From positions 1 through 64,000 of the forward strand of contig JAKFDA010000078.1 of the NCBI GenBank assembly GCA_036676355.1: a DNA stretch of 64,000 bases, in the 5' to 3' direction. Position 1 is the stretch's first letter. Every line of letters starts with the position of its first letter. Both the position numbers and the translations under genes were made by a program. Below, in pieces: positions 1-8,159 of this stretch. Source of the stretch: ZC4RG42 sp036676355. GTDB taxonomy: Bacteria; Pseudomonadota; Gammaproteobacteria; Burkholderiales; SG8-39. Below the pieces are notes generated by a model. That model made no database searches and was not told the origin of the DNA. It saw only the letters and a list, made by a program, of their open reading frames with translations.

Positions 1-46
1 TCGAACCCATCGTGCTTCACGATCGCACCCTGTTGCTTCCTTCCGT

Positions 47-1393
47 TTGATCAAGAAACTCATCCGCCGCGTATTCCGGTTCGGCAACGACGCCGAACCC
101 CAGATCATTGCGCGCGCCGAACATGGTATCGATCGCGACGCGGTCAGTTACGGCGCCCGCAAAGTCTGCGAAGTCCTGCAGTCGAACGGCTACATGGCCT
201 ATGTGGTCGGCGGCGCGGTGCGCGATCTGATCCTCGGCGTAAAGCCGAAGGATTTCGATGTCGCCACCGATGCGCATCCCGAGGACGTGCATCGGCTCAT
301 GCGCCGTTCGCGCATCATCGGCCGCCGCTTCAAGCTCGTGCACGCGCTGTTCGGCGACGAAGTGGTGGAGGTGTCGACCTTCCGCTCGATCAACGGCAAC
401 GGCAGCACCGACGAGCACGGCCGCGTGCTGCGCGACAACGTGTACGGCAATCGCGTACAAGATGCGGCGCGGCGCGATTTCACCGTCAACGCCCTGTATT
501 ACGACCCGACCACCGAACAGGTGCTCGACTATCACCAGGGCGTGCGCGACCTCAAGTCGCACACGCTGCGCATCATCGGCGACCCGGCCGCGCGCTACCG
601 TGAAGATCCGGTGCGCATGCTGCGCGCCGTGCGATTGGCGGCGAAACTGGATTTCAAGATCGCCCCCAAAACCCGTGAGCCGATCAAGGAACTCGCCGAA
701 CTGCTCGACCACGTGCCGACGGCGCGCGTGTTCGACGAAATGCTCAAGCTGCTGCTGTCGGGGCGCGCCAGCGCGTGTCTGGATCGGCTGCGCAGCGAAA
801 AATTGCATCGCGGCCTGCTGCCGTTGCTCGATGTCATTCCGGAACGGTCGCAAGGCGAGAAATTCGTCAATCTCGCACTGGCGCAAACCGACAAACGCAT
901 CCGTGAAGACCGCCCCGTTTCGCCCGCGTTTCTTTTCGCCACGCTGCTGTGGCATGAAGTGCGCACGGCGTGGCAGGCGCGCATCGATAACGGCGAACGC
1001 GCGATTCCGGCGCTGCACGAGGCGATGGATGAAGTCATCGACCGGCAGACCGAAAAACTCGCCATCCCGCGCCGGCTCACCGCCACCATGAAAGAGATCT
1101 GGACGCTGCAGCCGCGCTTCGAACAACGCTCGGGCCGCCGCCCGTTCGCCGTGCTGGAGCACCCGCGCCTGCGCGCCGGTTACGACTTTCTCATGCTGCG
1201 CGCCGAAAGCGGCGAAGCCGACGCGGAACTGGTCGACTGGTGGCGTCGCTTCATGGAAGCCGACCCCGAGGAACGCGCCGACCTGCTCCTGCCGGCGCCG
1301 TCGAGCGAAAAGAAACGCCGTCGCCGCCGCCGCAGCAAAAAAGACACGGCGACGACCGAGTCGCCCGCAGCGCAGCCGCACACGGAGGAGTAG
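47..1393 (+). CDS. pcnB: Poly(A) polymerase I (polynucleotide adenylyltransferase)
   Basis: Adds 3' poly(A) tails to RNA, which promotes its decay. The nucleotidyltransferase signature is visible: GG at residues 55-56 followed by AVRD, then the metal-binding DFD at 69-71 and the RRFKLVH block at 93-99. The middle is a typical RNA-binding helical domain. The C-terminus is a very basic tail (KKRRRRRRSKK around residue 425), as is usual in this family and suited to RNA binding. The 448-aa length is normal. The TTG at 47 is only a possible start: the same frame stays open to base 2, so the true start may lie before the window. The stop codon directly abuts folK, a common pairing in beta/gammaproteobacteria. 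Confidence 0.93.
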   Translation: MIKKLIRRVFRFGNDAEPQIIARAEHGIDRDAVSYGARKVCEVLQSNGYMAYVVGGAVRDLILGVKPKDFDVATDAHPEDVHRLMRRSRIIGRRFKLVHALFGDEVVEVSTFRSINGNGSTDEHGRVLRDNVYGNRVQDAARRDFTVNALYYDPTTEQVLDYHQGVRDLKSHTLRIIGDPAARYREDPVRMLRAVRLAAKLDFKIAPKTREPIKELAELLDHVPTARVFDEMLKLLLSGRASACLDRLRSEKLHRGLLPLLDVIPERSQGEKFVNLALAQTDKRIREDRPVSPAFLFATLLWHEVRTAWQARIDNGERAIPALHEAMDEVIDRQTEKLAIPRRLTATMKEIWTLQPRFEQRSGRRPFAVLEHPRLRAGYDFLMLRAESGEADAELVDWWRRFMEADPEERADLLLPAPSSEKKRRRRRRSKKDTATTESPAAQPHTEE

Positions 1394-1870
1394 TTGGCGC
1401 GCGCCTACATCGGCATCGGCGCCAATCTCGGCGACGCCAGGCGGCAGGTGCGCGACGCCATTGCCGCACTCGGCGCGCTCGCCGGCACGCAACTCGCCGC
1501 CGCCTCGTCGCTCTATCGCACCGCGCCGGTCGGCTATCTCGATCAACCCGATTTCATCAACGCCGTCGCGGCCATCGACACCGCGCTGCAACCGCATGCG
1601 CTGCTCGACGCGTTGCACGAGGTCGAGGAGCGCTTCGGCCGCGAACGTTCGTTCAAGGATGCACCGCGTACGCTCGATCTCGACGTCCTGTTGTACGACC
1701 AGCGCATGATCGACGATGAGTTGCTCGTCGTGCCGCACCCGCGCATGCATGAACGCGCCTTCGTGCTGAAGCCGCTGATCGAAATCGCACCGGGCTGCGT
1801 GATCCCGCAACGCGGGCCCGCCGAGGCGTGGCTGGCACGTTGCGCCGATCAGGCGATCGAAAAACTTTAG
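1394..1870 (+). CDS. folK: 2-amino-4-hydroxy-6-hydroxymethyldihydropteridine pyrophosphokinase
   Basis: Transfers pyrophosphate from ATP to the hydroxymethyl-dihydropterin in folate synthesis. Diagnostic motifs: GANLG at residues 9-13, RTLDLD at 92-97 (magnesium-binding aspartates) and PHPRMHER at 114-121. The length of 158 aa matches the family. The TTG start follows the pcnB stop with no spacer, and GGAGGAG just upstream inside pcnB serves as a strong ribosome-binding site, so the two genes are translationally coupled. Confidence 0.95.
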   Translation: MARAYIGIGANLGDARRQVRDAIAALGALAGTQLAAASSLYRTAPVGYLDQPDFINAVAAIDTALQPHALLDALHEVEERFGRERSFKDAPRTLDLDVLLYDQRMIDDELLVVPHPRMHERAFVLKPLIEIAPGCVIPQRGPAEAWLARCADQAIEKL

Positions 1871-1886
1871 CAGGCGCCGCTCAGCA

Positions 1887-2237
1887 ATGTTCGCCAACCC
1901 GGTGTTATGGAAAACGGTCGGACTGCTGTGCGCATCGAACGTCTTCATGACCTTCGCCTGGTACGCGCATCTGAAGAACATGTCGGCCAAGCTCTGGCTG
2001 ATCGCCGCATTAGCGAGCTGGGGTATTGCGCTATTCGAATATCTGCTGCAGGTGCCGGCAAACCGCATCGGCTATACGCTACTCTCACTGCCGCAACTGA
2101 AAATCCTGCAGGAAGCGATCACTCTCACGGTATTCGTGCCGTTCGCGCTGTTCTACATGGGCCAGCCGTTCAAGGTGGACTACCTCTGGGCGTCGTTGTG
2201 TATCATGGGCGCGGTTTATTTCATCTTCCGCAGCTGA
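1887..2237 (+). CDS. DMT-superfamily small membrane protein (DUF486)
   Basis: A 116-aa protein with about four hydrophobic segments (roughly residues 8-26, 35-52, 65-90 and 98-114), recognisable as the DUF486 family of the drug/metabolite transporter superfamily. The function is unknown; members are probably small inner-membrane transporters that act as dimers. It starts 17 bp after folK on the same strand, so it is probably part of the same transcript. No substrate can be inferred from the neighbours. Confidence 0.8.
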   Translation: MFANPVLWKTVGLLCASNVFMTFAWYAHLKNMSAKLWLIAALASWGIALFEYLLQVPANRIGYTLLSLPQLKILQEAITLTVFVPFALFYMGQPFKVDYLWASLCIMGAVYFIFRS

Positions 2238-2273
2238 CGCACTTCGTGTCGCGCGCGCATCCGCTCTGATTCC

Positions 2274-2915
2274 ATGCCAGTGTCCCGTTATCGCTATATC
2301 GTGGTTGAAGGGCCCATCGGCGCGGGCAAGACCAGCCTCGCGCAACGCTTGAGCGAACGCCTGGAAGGCGAAACGCTGCTGGAGCGACCGGAGCTCAATC
2401 CGTTCCTGTCCAAGTTCTATCAGGAACCCGCGCGCTATGCGTTGCAGAACCAGTTGTTCTTCCTGTTCCAGCGCATCCAGCAGCTACGCGAACTGAGCCA
2501 GCTCGATCTGTTCGGCAGCGTCACCGTCGCCGACTTCCTGATCGACAAGGATCCGCTGTTCGCCCGACTGACGCTTTCCGGCGATGAACTGCATCTTTAT
2601 CAGACCATTTACGACTCGCTCAAACCGCAGACGCCGCACCCCGATCTGGTGATTTACCTGCAGGCGCAGCCCGATACGCTGATCCAGCGCGTCCAGAAGC
2701 GCGGCCGCGATTACGAGCGCCAGATCAGCGAAGATTACTTGGCCGCGCTGAGCGACTCCTACAGCCGTTTTTTCTATCATTACAGCGAGGCGCCGGTACT
2801 GATCGTCAATTCGGAGAACCTGAATTTCGTCGATCGCGACCGCGATCTCGAATTGCTGCTCGAACGGATGTCCGGCATGCGCGGCGGTCGCGAATTCTTT
2901 AACGTTGGTGAGTAG
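2274..2915 (+). CDS. Deoxynucleoside kinase (dGK/dAK family)
   Basis: Predicted nucleotide-salvage kinase that phosphorylates deoxyadenosine, deoxyguanosine or a related deoxynucleoside. Visible are the P-loop GPIGAGKTS at residues 13-21, an acidic ERPELNPF segment after the first helix (substrate site) and an arginine-rich lid KRGRDYERQ near residue 142. At 213 aa it is a normal monofunctional member. It sits between folK and panB, an arrangement found in many proteobacteria. Its stop codon lies two bases before repeat copy A. Confidence 0.88.
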   Translation: MPVSRYRYIVVEGPIGAGKTSLAQRLSERLEGETLLERPELNPFLSKFYQEPARYALQNQLFFLFQRIQQLRELSQLDLFGSVTVADFLIDKDPLFARLTLSGDELHLYQTIYDSLKPQTPHPDLVIYLQAQPDTLIQRVQKRGRDYERQISEDYLAALSDSYSRFFYHYSEAPVLIVNSENLNFVDRDRDLELLLERMSGMRGGREFFNVGE

Positions 2916-2916
2916 G

Positions 2917-3185
2917 GATAACGCCTAGCAGTAGCGAGTATGGTCGCGAGTGCGGGACCGCGAAGGGCAGAGCAGGCTCCATCGGCTTCATCGATGGATG
3001 CGACCCCGCAGCGGGCTGTAATGGGCCGGATAGTTCGCGTACCTTATGTGCCTTTGCGGTCGCATCCCCTGAAGGGGCCCCTGCTCCGCGCGCCGGCACA
3101 TGCTGTACGAGCGAGGACAAAGTCAATCAAATTTCAAGCTCATTGAATCGGCGATATCGTTTGCTGGAACCTTAACTAGAGCCCC
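2917..3185 (+). repeat. Dispersed operonic repeat, full copy A
   Basis: First of three related ~270-bp copies (others at 19320-19603 and 30556-30838). The conserved core runs from TGGTCGCGAGTGCGGG (2941) to GTACGAGCGAGG (about 3116). An internal inverted pair, GGATGCGACC / GGTCGCATCC (near 2996 and 3058), and a CCCC..GGGG hairpin are present. The outer ends are more decayed than in the other copies, but the right end, ACCTTAACTAGAGCC, still matches the terminus of copy C. The element fills the whole gap between the deoxynucleoside kinase (stop 2915) and panB (start 3188). It contains a 68-codon open frame whose reading is not preserved in the other copies, so I do not call a gene. Confidence 0.85.
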
Positions 3186-3187
3186 TT

Positions 3188-3976
3188 ATGCGCATCACCC
3201 TAGCTGAACTGAAAAAAATCCAGGATCGCGGCGAGAAGCTGGTCATGCTGACCTGCTATGACGCGAGCTTTGCCGCCTTGTGCGATGCCGCCGGGGTCGA
3301 GTTGCTGCTGATCGGCGATTCACTCGGCATGGTGGTCCAGGGCCACGACAGCACGCTGCCGGTCAGTCTGGAGCAGATGGCCTATCACGTCGGCATGGTG
3401 GCGCGCGGCTCACAGCTCGGCATGATCATCGCCGATATGCCCTTCGGCACTTATCAGGAATCACCGGCACAAGCGTTGGCCAATGCGGTGAAGCTGATGG
3501 CGGTCGGCGCCCAGCTGGTCAAGCTCGAAGGCGGCCGCACCATGCTCGACACCATTCGCTTTCTGGTCGATCGCGGCATCCCGGTCTGCGGGCACGTCGG
3601 TCTAACACCGCAATCGGTGCATCAGTTCGGTGGCTACAGGGTGCAGGGTCGCGGGGAGGCGGCAAAACAAGTGCTCGACGACGCGCTCGCCGTACAGGAA
3701 GCCGGCGCCGCGATGGTCGTGCTGGAAGCCATTCCGTCCACGCTCGCTGCCGAAGTCGCCGAGAAACTGAGCATTCCAACCATCGGCATCGGGGCCGGCC
3801 CCGATTGCGACGGACAGGTGCTGGTGCTGTACGACATGCTCGATATCTACCCCGGCCGCAAGGCGCGCTTCGTGCGCAATTTCATGGACGGCGCACCGGG
3901 TATCGGCGAAGCGATCAAGCGCTATGTGGCGGCGGTGAAAGACGGGTCCTTCCCCGCGCCGGAGCACGGATTTTGA
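3188..3976 (+). CDS. panB: 3-methyl-2-oxobutanoate hydroxymethyltransferase
   Basis: First committed step of pantothenate synthesis: transfers a hydroxymethyl group from methylene-THF to ketoisovalerate to give ketopantoate. Recognised by GDSLGMV (residues 43-49, Mg-binding Asp44), IADMPF (Asp83, second metal ligand), VKLEGG (111-116) and GIGAGPDCDGQVLV near residue 200. The length of 262 aa is normal. The ATG is only 3 bp from the end of repeat copy A and has no obvious Shine-Dalgarno sequence, so the repeat terminus supplies the translation-initiation context. Confidence 0.96.
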   Translation: MRITLAELKKIQDRGEKLVMLTCYDASFAALCDAAGVELLLIGDSLGMVVQGHDSTLPVSLEQMAYHVGMVARGSQLGMIIADMPFGTYQESPAQALANAVKLMAVGAQLVKLEGGRTMLDTIRFLVDRGIPVCGHVGLTPQSVHQFGGYRVQGRGEAAKQVLDDALAVQEAGAAMVVLEAIPSTLAAEVAEKLSIPTIGIGAGPDCDGQVLVLYDMLDIYPGRKARFVRNFMDGAPGIGEAIKRYVAAVKDGSFPAPEHGF

Positions 3977-3979
3977 GCC

Positions 3980-4060
3980 GGTGAAGAGCAGACAGTAGAG
4001 AGCCAAGAGTAACCTCTCATCGGCGATCGCCCGCTCTCGACTCTCTCAGTTCCCGATTCT
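3980..4060. repeat. GAGAGTC-type imperfect hairpin between panB and panC
   Basis: The panB-panC gap contains AGAGAGCCAAGAG (3997-4009) and CTCTCGACTCTCT (4034-4046), which pair at 11 of 13 positions around a 24-base loop. A second element with the same arm sequence lies between cysN and cobA. No T-run follows, so it is not a typical terminator. It is more likely a REP-like palindromic repeat. Confidence 0.55.
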
Positions 4061-4071
4061 CAGCTGAATTC

Positions 4072-4905
4072 ATGAAAATCATTTCCTCCATCCCGGAGCT
4101 GCGCTCCGAGCTGAAAGGCCGCGAAGTCGCCTGCGTGCCGACCATGGGTAATCTGCATGAGGGTCACCTCCGCCTCATGCGAATCGCCCGGCAGCACGCA
4201 ACCACCGTAGTGGCGACGATTTTCGTCAACCGGCTGCAGTTCGCGCCGCACGAGGATTTCGACACTTATCCGCGCACCTTCGAAGCGGATTGCGCAAAGC
4301 TCGCCGGCGAAGGCGTGGACATCCTCTTTGCGCCGATGGAAAAAGAAATGTACCCGGAACCTCAAGGCTTTCAGATCGAGCCGCCGGCCGAATACGCCGA
4401 CATTCTTGAAGGCCAGTTCCGGCCGGGCTTCTTCCGCGGTGTCGCGACCGTGGTGCTCAAGCTGCTGAACATCGTGCGTCCGGACGTCGCGGTGTTCGGC
4501 AAGAAGGACTACCAGCAGTTGATGATCATCCGCAACATGGTTGCGCAACTGAATCTGCCGATCCGCGTTGTCGGAGGTGAAACGGCCCGCGCCGCGGATG
4601 GACTGGCTTTATCCAGCCGTAACGGATATCTATCCACAGACGAGCGCGCTCGGGCAATACTCCTGCACCGAGTATTGGAGCAAGTGGCTGCCGCGATCCG
4701 CGCGGGAAGGCGCGACTTCGCCGCACTGGAAAAGGCGGCGATGGCGGCGTTGAGTGCGGCGCAGTGGCTGCCCGATTATGTTGCAGTGCGCAAGCAAGCC
4801 GATTTACAATCGCCCGCTGCCGCTGACCGGGACTTTGTCATACTCGCCGCGGCGAGGCTGGGAACTACCCGGCTTATCGATAATCTAGAGGCTTCCGCAC
4901 CCTGA
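4072..4905 (+). CDS. panC: Pantothenate synthetase (pantoate-beta-alanine ligase)
   Basis: ATP-dependent condensation of pantoate with beta-alanine. The class I nucleotidyl-transfer motifs are intact: PTMGNLHEGH at residues 23-32 (HIGH-like), FGKKDYQQ near 142-149, and a KMSKS-equivalent LALSSRN near residue 180. The 277-aa length is as expected. Together with panB and panD it gives a complete ketoisovalerate/aspartate-to-pantothenate branch except ketopantoate reductase (panE), which is not in the window. Confidence 0.96.
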   Translation: MKIISSIPELRSELKGREVACVPTMGNLHEGHLRLMRIARQHATTVVATIFVNRLQFAPHEDFDTYPRTFEADCAKLAGEGVDILFAPMEKEMYPEPQGFQIEPPAEYADILEGQFRPGFFRGVATVVLKLLNIVRPDVAVFGKKDYQQLMIIRNMVAQLNLPIRVVGGETARAADGLALSSRNGYLSTDERARAILLHRVLEQVAAAIRAGRRDFAALEKAAMAALSAAQWLPDYVAVRKQADLQSPAAADRDFVILAAARLGTTRLIDNLEASAP

Positions 4906-5002
4906 ACCAGCAGGGGAGTAATCCGGGGCCCGGCAAACCTTACGGAGGAATGCGGCTCGACTTCTATGTGAAGCCGGTGAAGCGTTTCTTGGAGAGCAAA
5001 GC

Positions 5003-5383
5003 ATGCAGCGTACGATGCTGAAGTCCAAAATCCATCGCGCCACCACGACGCATTCAGAACTTCATTACGAAGGCTCCTGTGCCATCGACGAAGATCTGCT
5101 CGACGCCGCGGATATCCGCGAGTATCAACAAATCGATATTTTCAACGTCACCAACGGTGAGCGTTTCACGACCTATGCGATTCGCGCCCAACGCGGCTCG
5201 GGCATCATCTCCGTCAACGGCGCCGCTGCACGCAGGGCCGCGGTGGGCGACGTGCTGATCATTGCAAGCTACGCGGTGATGAACGAGATCGAACTGGAAC
5301 GCTTCGAACCCGACCTCGTTTACGTCGACAGCCGTAACCGCATCAAACACCAGGGCCACGAGATTCCGCTCCAGCGCGCCTGA
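5003..5383 (+). CDS. panD: Aspartate 1-decarboxylase (pyruvoyl enzyme precursor)
   Basis: Makes beta-alanine for PanC. The self-cleavage site Gly24-Ser25 is present in YEGSCAID, so the proenzyme should split into beta and alpha chains with a pyruvoyl group formed from Ser25. The conserved NVTNGERF.TYAI and GSGIISVNGAAA blocks follow. It has 126 aa, the normal length. The start is preceded by GGAGAGC. It lies 97 bp after panC; the last gene of this cluster is followed by a hairpin terminator. Confidence 0.96.
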   Translation: MQRTMLKSKIHRATTTHSELHYEGSCAIDEDLLDAADIREYQQIDIFNVTNGERFTTYAIRAQRGSGIISVNGAAARRAAVGDVLIIASYAVMNEIELERFEPDLVYVDSRNRIKHQGHEIPLQRA

Positions 5384-5402
5384 GCGATCCGGTGGATCGG
5401 TG

Positions 5403-5428
5403 AAAGAGCCGCCTCGCGCGGCTCTTTT
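5403..5428. terminator. Rho-independent terminator after panD
   Basis: AAAGAGCCGC (5404-5413), a short CTC-type loop and GCGCGGCTCTTTT form a strong GC-rich stem with A-rich and T-rich flanks on both sides. It can therefore stop panD transcripts and those of the convergent PfpI gene ending at 5448. Confidence 0.85.
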
Positions 5429-5447
5429 GGTTTATGCGGCCCCGATA

Positions 5448-6041
5448 TCAGCCGGTCGGCGCATCGACGATACCGCCGGTCGGGCGCGCCACGCGTCGAG
5501 CGGAGCCAAGGCCCCGGCCGATTTCTTCGATCAGCTTCCGGTTGAAGGCCGGCAGGTCGGCCGGCTTGCGGCTGGAAACCAGGCCATTGTCGACCACGAC
5601 TTCCTGATCGACCCATTTCGCACCGGCGTTGATGAGATCGGTTTTGAGCGACGGCCACGAAGTGATGGTCCGCCCCTTCAGCACATCCGCTTCGATCAAC
5701 GTCCACGCACCGTGGCAGATCACGCCGACCGGTTTGCCCGAGTCGACGAAATCCTTCACGAGTTGCACGGCCCTGGGTTGCATGCGCAACTGATCAGGAT
5801 TGGCCACGCCACCCGGCAGTACGAGTGCGTCGAATTCGTCGGCTTTCGCCTCGTTGAGCGGCACATCGACCGCAAACCGGTCGGCCTTGTCGAAGTGTTT
5901 CCAGCTCTGTACCTCGCCTTCGCTGGGCGAAACGATGAAGGTCTGCGCGCCCGCCTCGTGCAGCGCGCGTCGGGGTTCGACCATTTCCGATTGCTCAAAT
6001 CCCTCGGCCACGAGTAATGCGACTCTGATTCCTTCCAGCAT
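5448..6041 (-). CDS. DJ-1/PfpI family protein (class I amidotransferase-like)
   Basis: Resembles YhbO/PfpI proteins, which have been described as proteases, deglycases or stress proteins. The nucleophile elbow GVICHGAWTL has Cys109 and His110, and Glu16 in the N-terminal AEGFEQSE segment is the usual third residue. LPGGVANPDQLR near residue 75 is also typical. I chose the ATG at 6041 (197 aa) because GGAGG lies 7 bases upstream and homology begins there. The frame is open further to 6167 but that part does not look like protein. The true substrate cannot be told from sequence. Confidence 0.85.
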   Translation of the reverse strand: MLEGIRVALLVAEGFEQSEMVEPRRALHEAGAQTFIVSPSEGEVQSWKHFDKADRFAVDVPLNEAKADEFDALVLPGGVANPDQLRMQPRAVQLVKDFVDSGKPVGVICHGAWTLIEADVLKGRTITSWPSLKTDLINAGAKWVDQEVVVDNGLVSSRKPADLPAFNRKLIEEIGRGLGSARRVARPTGGIVDAPTG

Positions 6042-6214
6042 GACAACCTCCGTCAGATGACTGTCCATCACACGCGATCCCGCGTGTCGCGACTTTGTCA
6101 CTGAAAGGTTGCACACACTGTGCCGACTGTTTCGTTCATCGAAGATAGGCGATTCGTGATCGCTCATGGCGCGATGTCAGACACACGCCGGCACCGACGA
6201 TCCACGGCGGCGCT

Positions 6215-7156
6215 TCACAACTCGTAAGACTCGCCGCTGCCCTGCATCGCCTGCCGAATCACTTCGTGCGTAAGCTGCGGTGCGAATAGTTCGAGAAAGT
6301 CGTAGGCATAGCCGCGCAGGTACGTGCCGCGGCGAATGGCGATGCGCGTCGTGCTGGTGCGAAATAAATGGCCGGCATCGATCGAACGCAGTCCGCGATC
6401 CCGCTCCGGATCGAAAGCCATCGCGGCAATGATGCCCACCCCCAGTTCGAGCTCGACATAGGTCTTGATCACATCCGCGTCGATCGCGGTGAGCACGACA
6501 TCGAACTGCAGCCCGCGCGTGGCGAATGCGTCGTTGATCTGCGAGCGCCCGGTAAATTCCGGGCTGTAAGTGATGATGGGGTACTTCGCCAGTTGCTCGA
6601 GCGTCAGGCGACCGTCCTTCAACAGCGGATGGTCGGGGCGCACCACCACGATGTGATGCCATTGATATCCGGGCATGGCGAGTAATTCCGGAAACTGCAT
6701 GAGCGATTCGCTCGCAATGCCGATATGTGCATCATGTTGAATCACCATTTGCGCGATCTGCTGCGGATTGCCCTGCAGCAGTGAGAGGTGCACGCGCGGA
6801 TAGCGCTTACGGAATTCGCTCACCACTTGCGGCAACGCATAGCGCGCCTGTGTGTGCGTGGCGGCAATGATCAGACTGCCCGAATCGTGGTCGGCAAAAT
6901 CGCTGCCGACGCGCTTCAGATTCTCCGCTTCATCGAGTACGCGCTCGATGATTTCCAGCACCGCCCGGCCCGGCTCGGTCAGCCCGACAAAGCGCTTGCC
7001 GCGGCGTTCGAAGATCTGAATGCCGAGTTCCTGTTCGAACTCCTTGATCTGCTTCGAGACGCCGGGCTGCGAGGTATACAGCGCGTTGGCGGCCTCGGTC
7101 AGGCTCATTCCCCGCCGCACCGTTTCGCGCACATACCGCAATTGCTGAAAGTTCAT
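6215..7156 (-). CDS. cysB: LysR-type regulator CysB
   Basis: Activator of sulfur assimilation genes that responds to N-acetylserine in well-studied relatives. The N-terminal winged helix (MNFQQLRYVRE, then LYTSQPGVSKQIKEFE near residue 28-43) is very close to CysB/Cbl. The effector domain contains THTQARYALP (near residue 100), another CysB hallmark. Length is 313 aa. It is transcribed away from the cysH-cysD-cysN-cobA group across an AT-rich 133-bp spacer, the classical layout for a regulator and its target operon. Confidence 0.92.
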   Translation of the reverse strand: MNFQQLRYVRETVRRGMSLTEAANALYTSQPGVSKQIKEFEQELGIQIFERRGKRFVGLTEPGRAVLEIIERVLDEAENLKRVGSDFADHDSGSLIIAATHTQARYALPQVVSEFRKRYPRVHLSLLQGNPQQIAQMVIQHDAHIGIASESLMQFPELLAMPGYQWHHIVVVRPDHPLLKDGRLTLEQLAKYPIITYSPEFTGRSQINDAFATRGLQFDVVLTAIDADVIKTYVELELGVGIIAAMAFDPERDRGLRSIDAGHLFRTSTTRIAIRRGTYLRGYAYDFLELFAPQLTHEVIRQAMQGSGESYEL

Positions 7157-7289
7157 ATGAATATATCTTTATATCTAAACGTTATTTGAACATGCTTATT
7201 TATTCGTTCTCCTTATATCCGGCTTTGACTAGGATCGCAACTCCACACAAGGCATCGCCTCCGCGCCCTGAAACGCCACTCAAACACGC
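7157..7289. promoter_or_regulatory. cysB / cysH divergent control region
   Basis: A clearly AT-rich stretch (7157-7222) in GC-rich surroundings between the divergent cysB and the sulfate-reduction operon. CysB-regulated promoters are expected here. I cannot assign a reliable -35/-10 pair or a CysB half-site by eye. Confidence 0.5.
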
Positions 7290-7415
7290 ATGTACATCTA
7301 CGATGAAATCAATCGGCGCATGGTGGCTGAGCGCATCGTGCAATTCTGCGACCGGAATTATCGGCCTGCCGCATCGTCGGCAGCCCCGTTTCGTCGCGCC
7401 GCCGCCTCGACATGA
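7290..7415 (+). pseudogene. Relic of sulfite reductase (cysI) N-terminus
   Basis: A 41-codon frame starting ATG at 7290. Its first ~21 residues (MYIYDEINRRMVAERIVQF..) closely resemble the conserved start of the assimilatory sulfite/nitrite reductase that normally precedes a DUF934 gene and cysH in betaproteobacteria (pattern M-Y-x-Y-D-E..V-x-E-R-V-x-Q-F-x-D). The remaining residues are low-complexity Ala/Ser/Arg. The frame ends at TGA 7413-7415, overlapping the cysH ATG (ATGA), as an operon partner would. The simplest reading is an internal deletion that removed about 0.5 kb to 2 kb of cysI and DUF934 while keeping promoter, start and coupling. A leader peptide is the alternative. Confidence 0.6.
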
Positions 7416-8155
7416 TTACTCCTCTCGCCCTTGACACCACACCCGCGCTCGCCGGCAAGGTACGTGCGCTGGAAGAACTGCTCGCGTGCATCGCGCGCGA
7501 CTACACGCCGGCCACGCTTGCCAGCAGCCTGTCGATCGAAGACATGGTGGTGACCGACGCAATCCTGCGCAACGACATCGGCATTGAAATTTTTACGCTC
7601 GATACGGGCCGCATGCATCAGGACACGCTCGACGTCATCACCGCCATCGAGCGTCGCTACGACGCGCGAATCGAGGTGCACACACCGGACCCGCAAGCCG
7701 TAACGCAGTACGTCACGACGCACGGGCGCGATGCGTTTTACCAAAGCGTCGATCTGCGCAAGCGCTGCTGCGAAATCCGCAAGATCGAGCCGCTCAAGCG
7801 CGCACTGGCTGGCAAGAAGGCGTGGCTGACCGGACTGCGTCGTTCGCAATCGGTCACGCGCGATGCGCTGCAAGTCCAGGCGTACGACGCCAACTACGGG
7901 CTGGAGAAATTCAATCCCCTGGCCGACTGGTCCGAGGAAGAGGTGTGGGCCTATATCCGCGCGCATGACGTGCCGTACAACCGGCTGTACGACCAGGGCT
8001 ATCGCTCCATCGGTTGCGCGCCCTGTACGCGGCCGACGGTGGCCGGCGAGGACGTGCGCGCGGGCCGTTGGTGGTGGGAACAACCGGAGTCCAGGGAATG
8101 CGGACTCCATGTCGGGCCGGACGGGCGTCTGGCTCGCAGTAAAGGGAACGCATAA
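7412..8155 (+). CDS. cysH: Adenylylsulfate (APS/PAPS) reductase, thioredoxin-dependent
   Basis: Reduces activated sulfate to sulfite. The cysteine set of the [4Fe-4S] APS-reductase class is complete: Cys119-Cys120 in KRCCEIRK, Cys202 and Cys205 in GCAPC, and the catalytic Cys230 in ECGLH. The enzyme therefore most likely uses APS directly. This agrees with the CysN encoded two genes on, which has no APS-kinase domain. Length is 247 aa. The start overlaps the end of the cysI relic by ATGA. Confidence 0.95.
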   Translation: MITPLALDTTPALAGKVRALEELLACIARDYTPATLASSLSIEDMVVTDAILRNDIGIEIFTLDTGRMHQDTLDVITAIERRYDARIEVHTPDPQAVTQYVTTHGRDAFYQSVDLRKRCCEIRKIEPLKRALAGKKAWLTGLRRSQSVTRDALQVQAYDANYGLEKFNPLADWSEEEVWAYIRAHDVPYNRLYDQGYRSIGCAPCTRPTVAGEDVRAGRWWWEQPESRECGLHVGPDGRLARSKGNA

Positions 8156-8159
8156 AACC

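Noticed and set aside
17..2068. 683-codon minus-strand frame across pcnB and folK
   Set aside because: Antisense to two well-recognised genes; composition typical of a shadow frame.
2940..3146. Small proteins encoded by the repeat copies (68, 69 and 82 codons)
   Set aside because: The similarity is in DNA. Indels put the shared part in different frames in the three copies, so there is no sign of selection on a protein.
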